Assembly (NCBI GenBank): GCA_029851415.1
Contig: CM056743.1
Location: 33,000,714-33,064,713, forward strand
Direction of reading: 5' to 3'
DNA length: 64,000 bases
Source of the DNA: Eretmocerus hayati
Taxonomy: Eukaryota; Arthropoda; Insecta; Hymenoptera; Aphelinidae
Shown here: positions 63,275-64,000 of the stretch, in pieces
Layout of the letters: the number at the start of each line of letters is the position of its first letter
Position numbering within the stretch: the first letter of the stretch is position 1
Program-made: the position numbers and the translations under genes
The notes under the pieces: model-generated
Told to the model about the DNA's origin: nothing
What the model saw: only the letters and a program-made list of their open reading frames with translations
Databases searched by the model: none

Positions 63275-64000
63275 AACCACGATGCTCTGTTCCGATTGCG
63301 AGAAAGGGTGGATGACACCTGGCGTGGGTGTGATGAACTAAACGAGTTTGTTTAGTTCATCACACCCGTGTTAGCTACCCGTGACAATGGTGTGAGAGAA
63401 GAGATAGAAAAATTAAGGTTTTGCGTTAAGCGTTGGATTTGGGAGCTGGTAACAGGAATGTAGCATTCGCAGCCCGGAGGCCTGGCTTTCGCCTCCACCC
63501 GGCTCGCATCAATGGGCGTGGGTCAGGAATGCGTCATGCAAGCGCCTCGGTTTGGAAGATGGCCATGACCAAACCACAAGTGCTCCAGCAATGACCCGCT
63601 CCTCCTTCCCGGTTACCGAATCCCGGGCTCGGCCCCCCGCACGAGGCCGATCCCACCCCTCGTTGAGAGATTGGGGACTTGTCTAGGCTTCCTTGGAGCC
63701 CAGAGAGTCCCTCGGGTTGATGGATAAGTCGTCCGGACTTGCATCCTTATCGTCCGGAGACGATTCCAATGCGAGTCCCTCGACTCACTCACTCCAGTCA
63801 CGCAATGATACACCAAATAACTCCTTCCCAATTCTCATACCATTCCGAAACGGGTGCTATTTTGACATGTCTCGACCGTATATGCATCGAGTCACAAGAA
63901 TATCACACGGAACACAAGAGCCCTCATGGGAACAACGACCGTCCGAATTAGCGATTGCTACCACAGAACCAACACGTACGTCAACCTGTACCGCGACCAA
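63275..64000. other. Window end; small perfect hairpin, no gene recognised
   Basis: GTGTGATGAACTAAAC (63328-63343) pairs with GTTTAGTTCATCACAC (63350-63365), a 16-bp stem with a short loop. The rest is GC-rich (63470-63700), probably repeat-derived. The open frames here are unsupported. Confidence 0.5.

Overview
This is a piece of an insect (or at least arthropod) nuclear chromosome. Host genes are AT-rich and split by GT-AG introns, often only 65-105 nt long. One end carries an integrated virus-like element, and the rest is crowded with non-LTR fragments, miniature transposons and large fold-back repeats. I cannot name the order or species from the sequence alone.

Region 1 (1 to about 10.3 kb) is one end of a viral-type element with every gene on the + strand. 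It holds a protein-primed family B DNA polymerase cut by the window start (3-3753), a small OB-fold-like acidic-tailed protein (3856-4448), an orphan protein (4812-5255), a segment with three direct copies of an HDV-like self-cleaving ribozyme (5327, 5644, 5885), a DUF8207-like protein (6595-7425), a FLYWCH zinc-finger protein (7512-8771), an orphan protein (9263-9754) and a mini-ORF (9786-9956). The polymerase and the OB-fold-like gene each hold one intron-like segment of 67-68 nt. Two arrays of the same 31-bp unit lie in opposite orientation at 6279-6464 and 8828-9090, each just upstream of a TATA promoter. A 47-bp tandem repeat (10100-10287) may mark the element's edge. The gene set recalls Polinton/adintovirus-like elements, but no integrase, ATPase or capsid gene is in view.

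Region 2 (10.3 to 30.5 kb): 10 kb without recognisable genes, then a five-exon HemK-type glutamine methyltransferase on the + strand (20776-25414). Two of its introns each carry a copy of the same ~770-bp fold-back element. After it come a dead RTE-like retrotransposon, a 570-bp TRIM with identical-length 183-bp LTRs, and two exons of an unidentified minus-strand gene.

Region 3 (30.5 to 57 kb): several fold-back elements and fragments of a transposase-like gene. An eight-exon + strand acyl-CoA synthetase (4CL / luciferin 4-monooxygenase-like, 37860-44610, 537 aa) and a six-exon minus-strand secreted carboxylesterase (51284-56673, 561 aa) can both be assembled with consistent splice phases. 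An R2-like reverse transcriptase scrap sits at the carboxylesterase 3' end.

Region 4 (57 to 64 kb): a 985-bp hAT MITE with a perfect 8-bp target duplication, more fold-backs, a decayed Jockey/CR1-type retrotransposon and a GC-rich ~57-bp repeat split by a 157-bp MITE. The strongest candidate for something undescribed is the ribozyme triplet inside the viral element. One copy carries a compensatory base change in the P1 helix.
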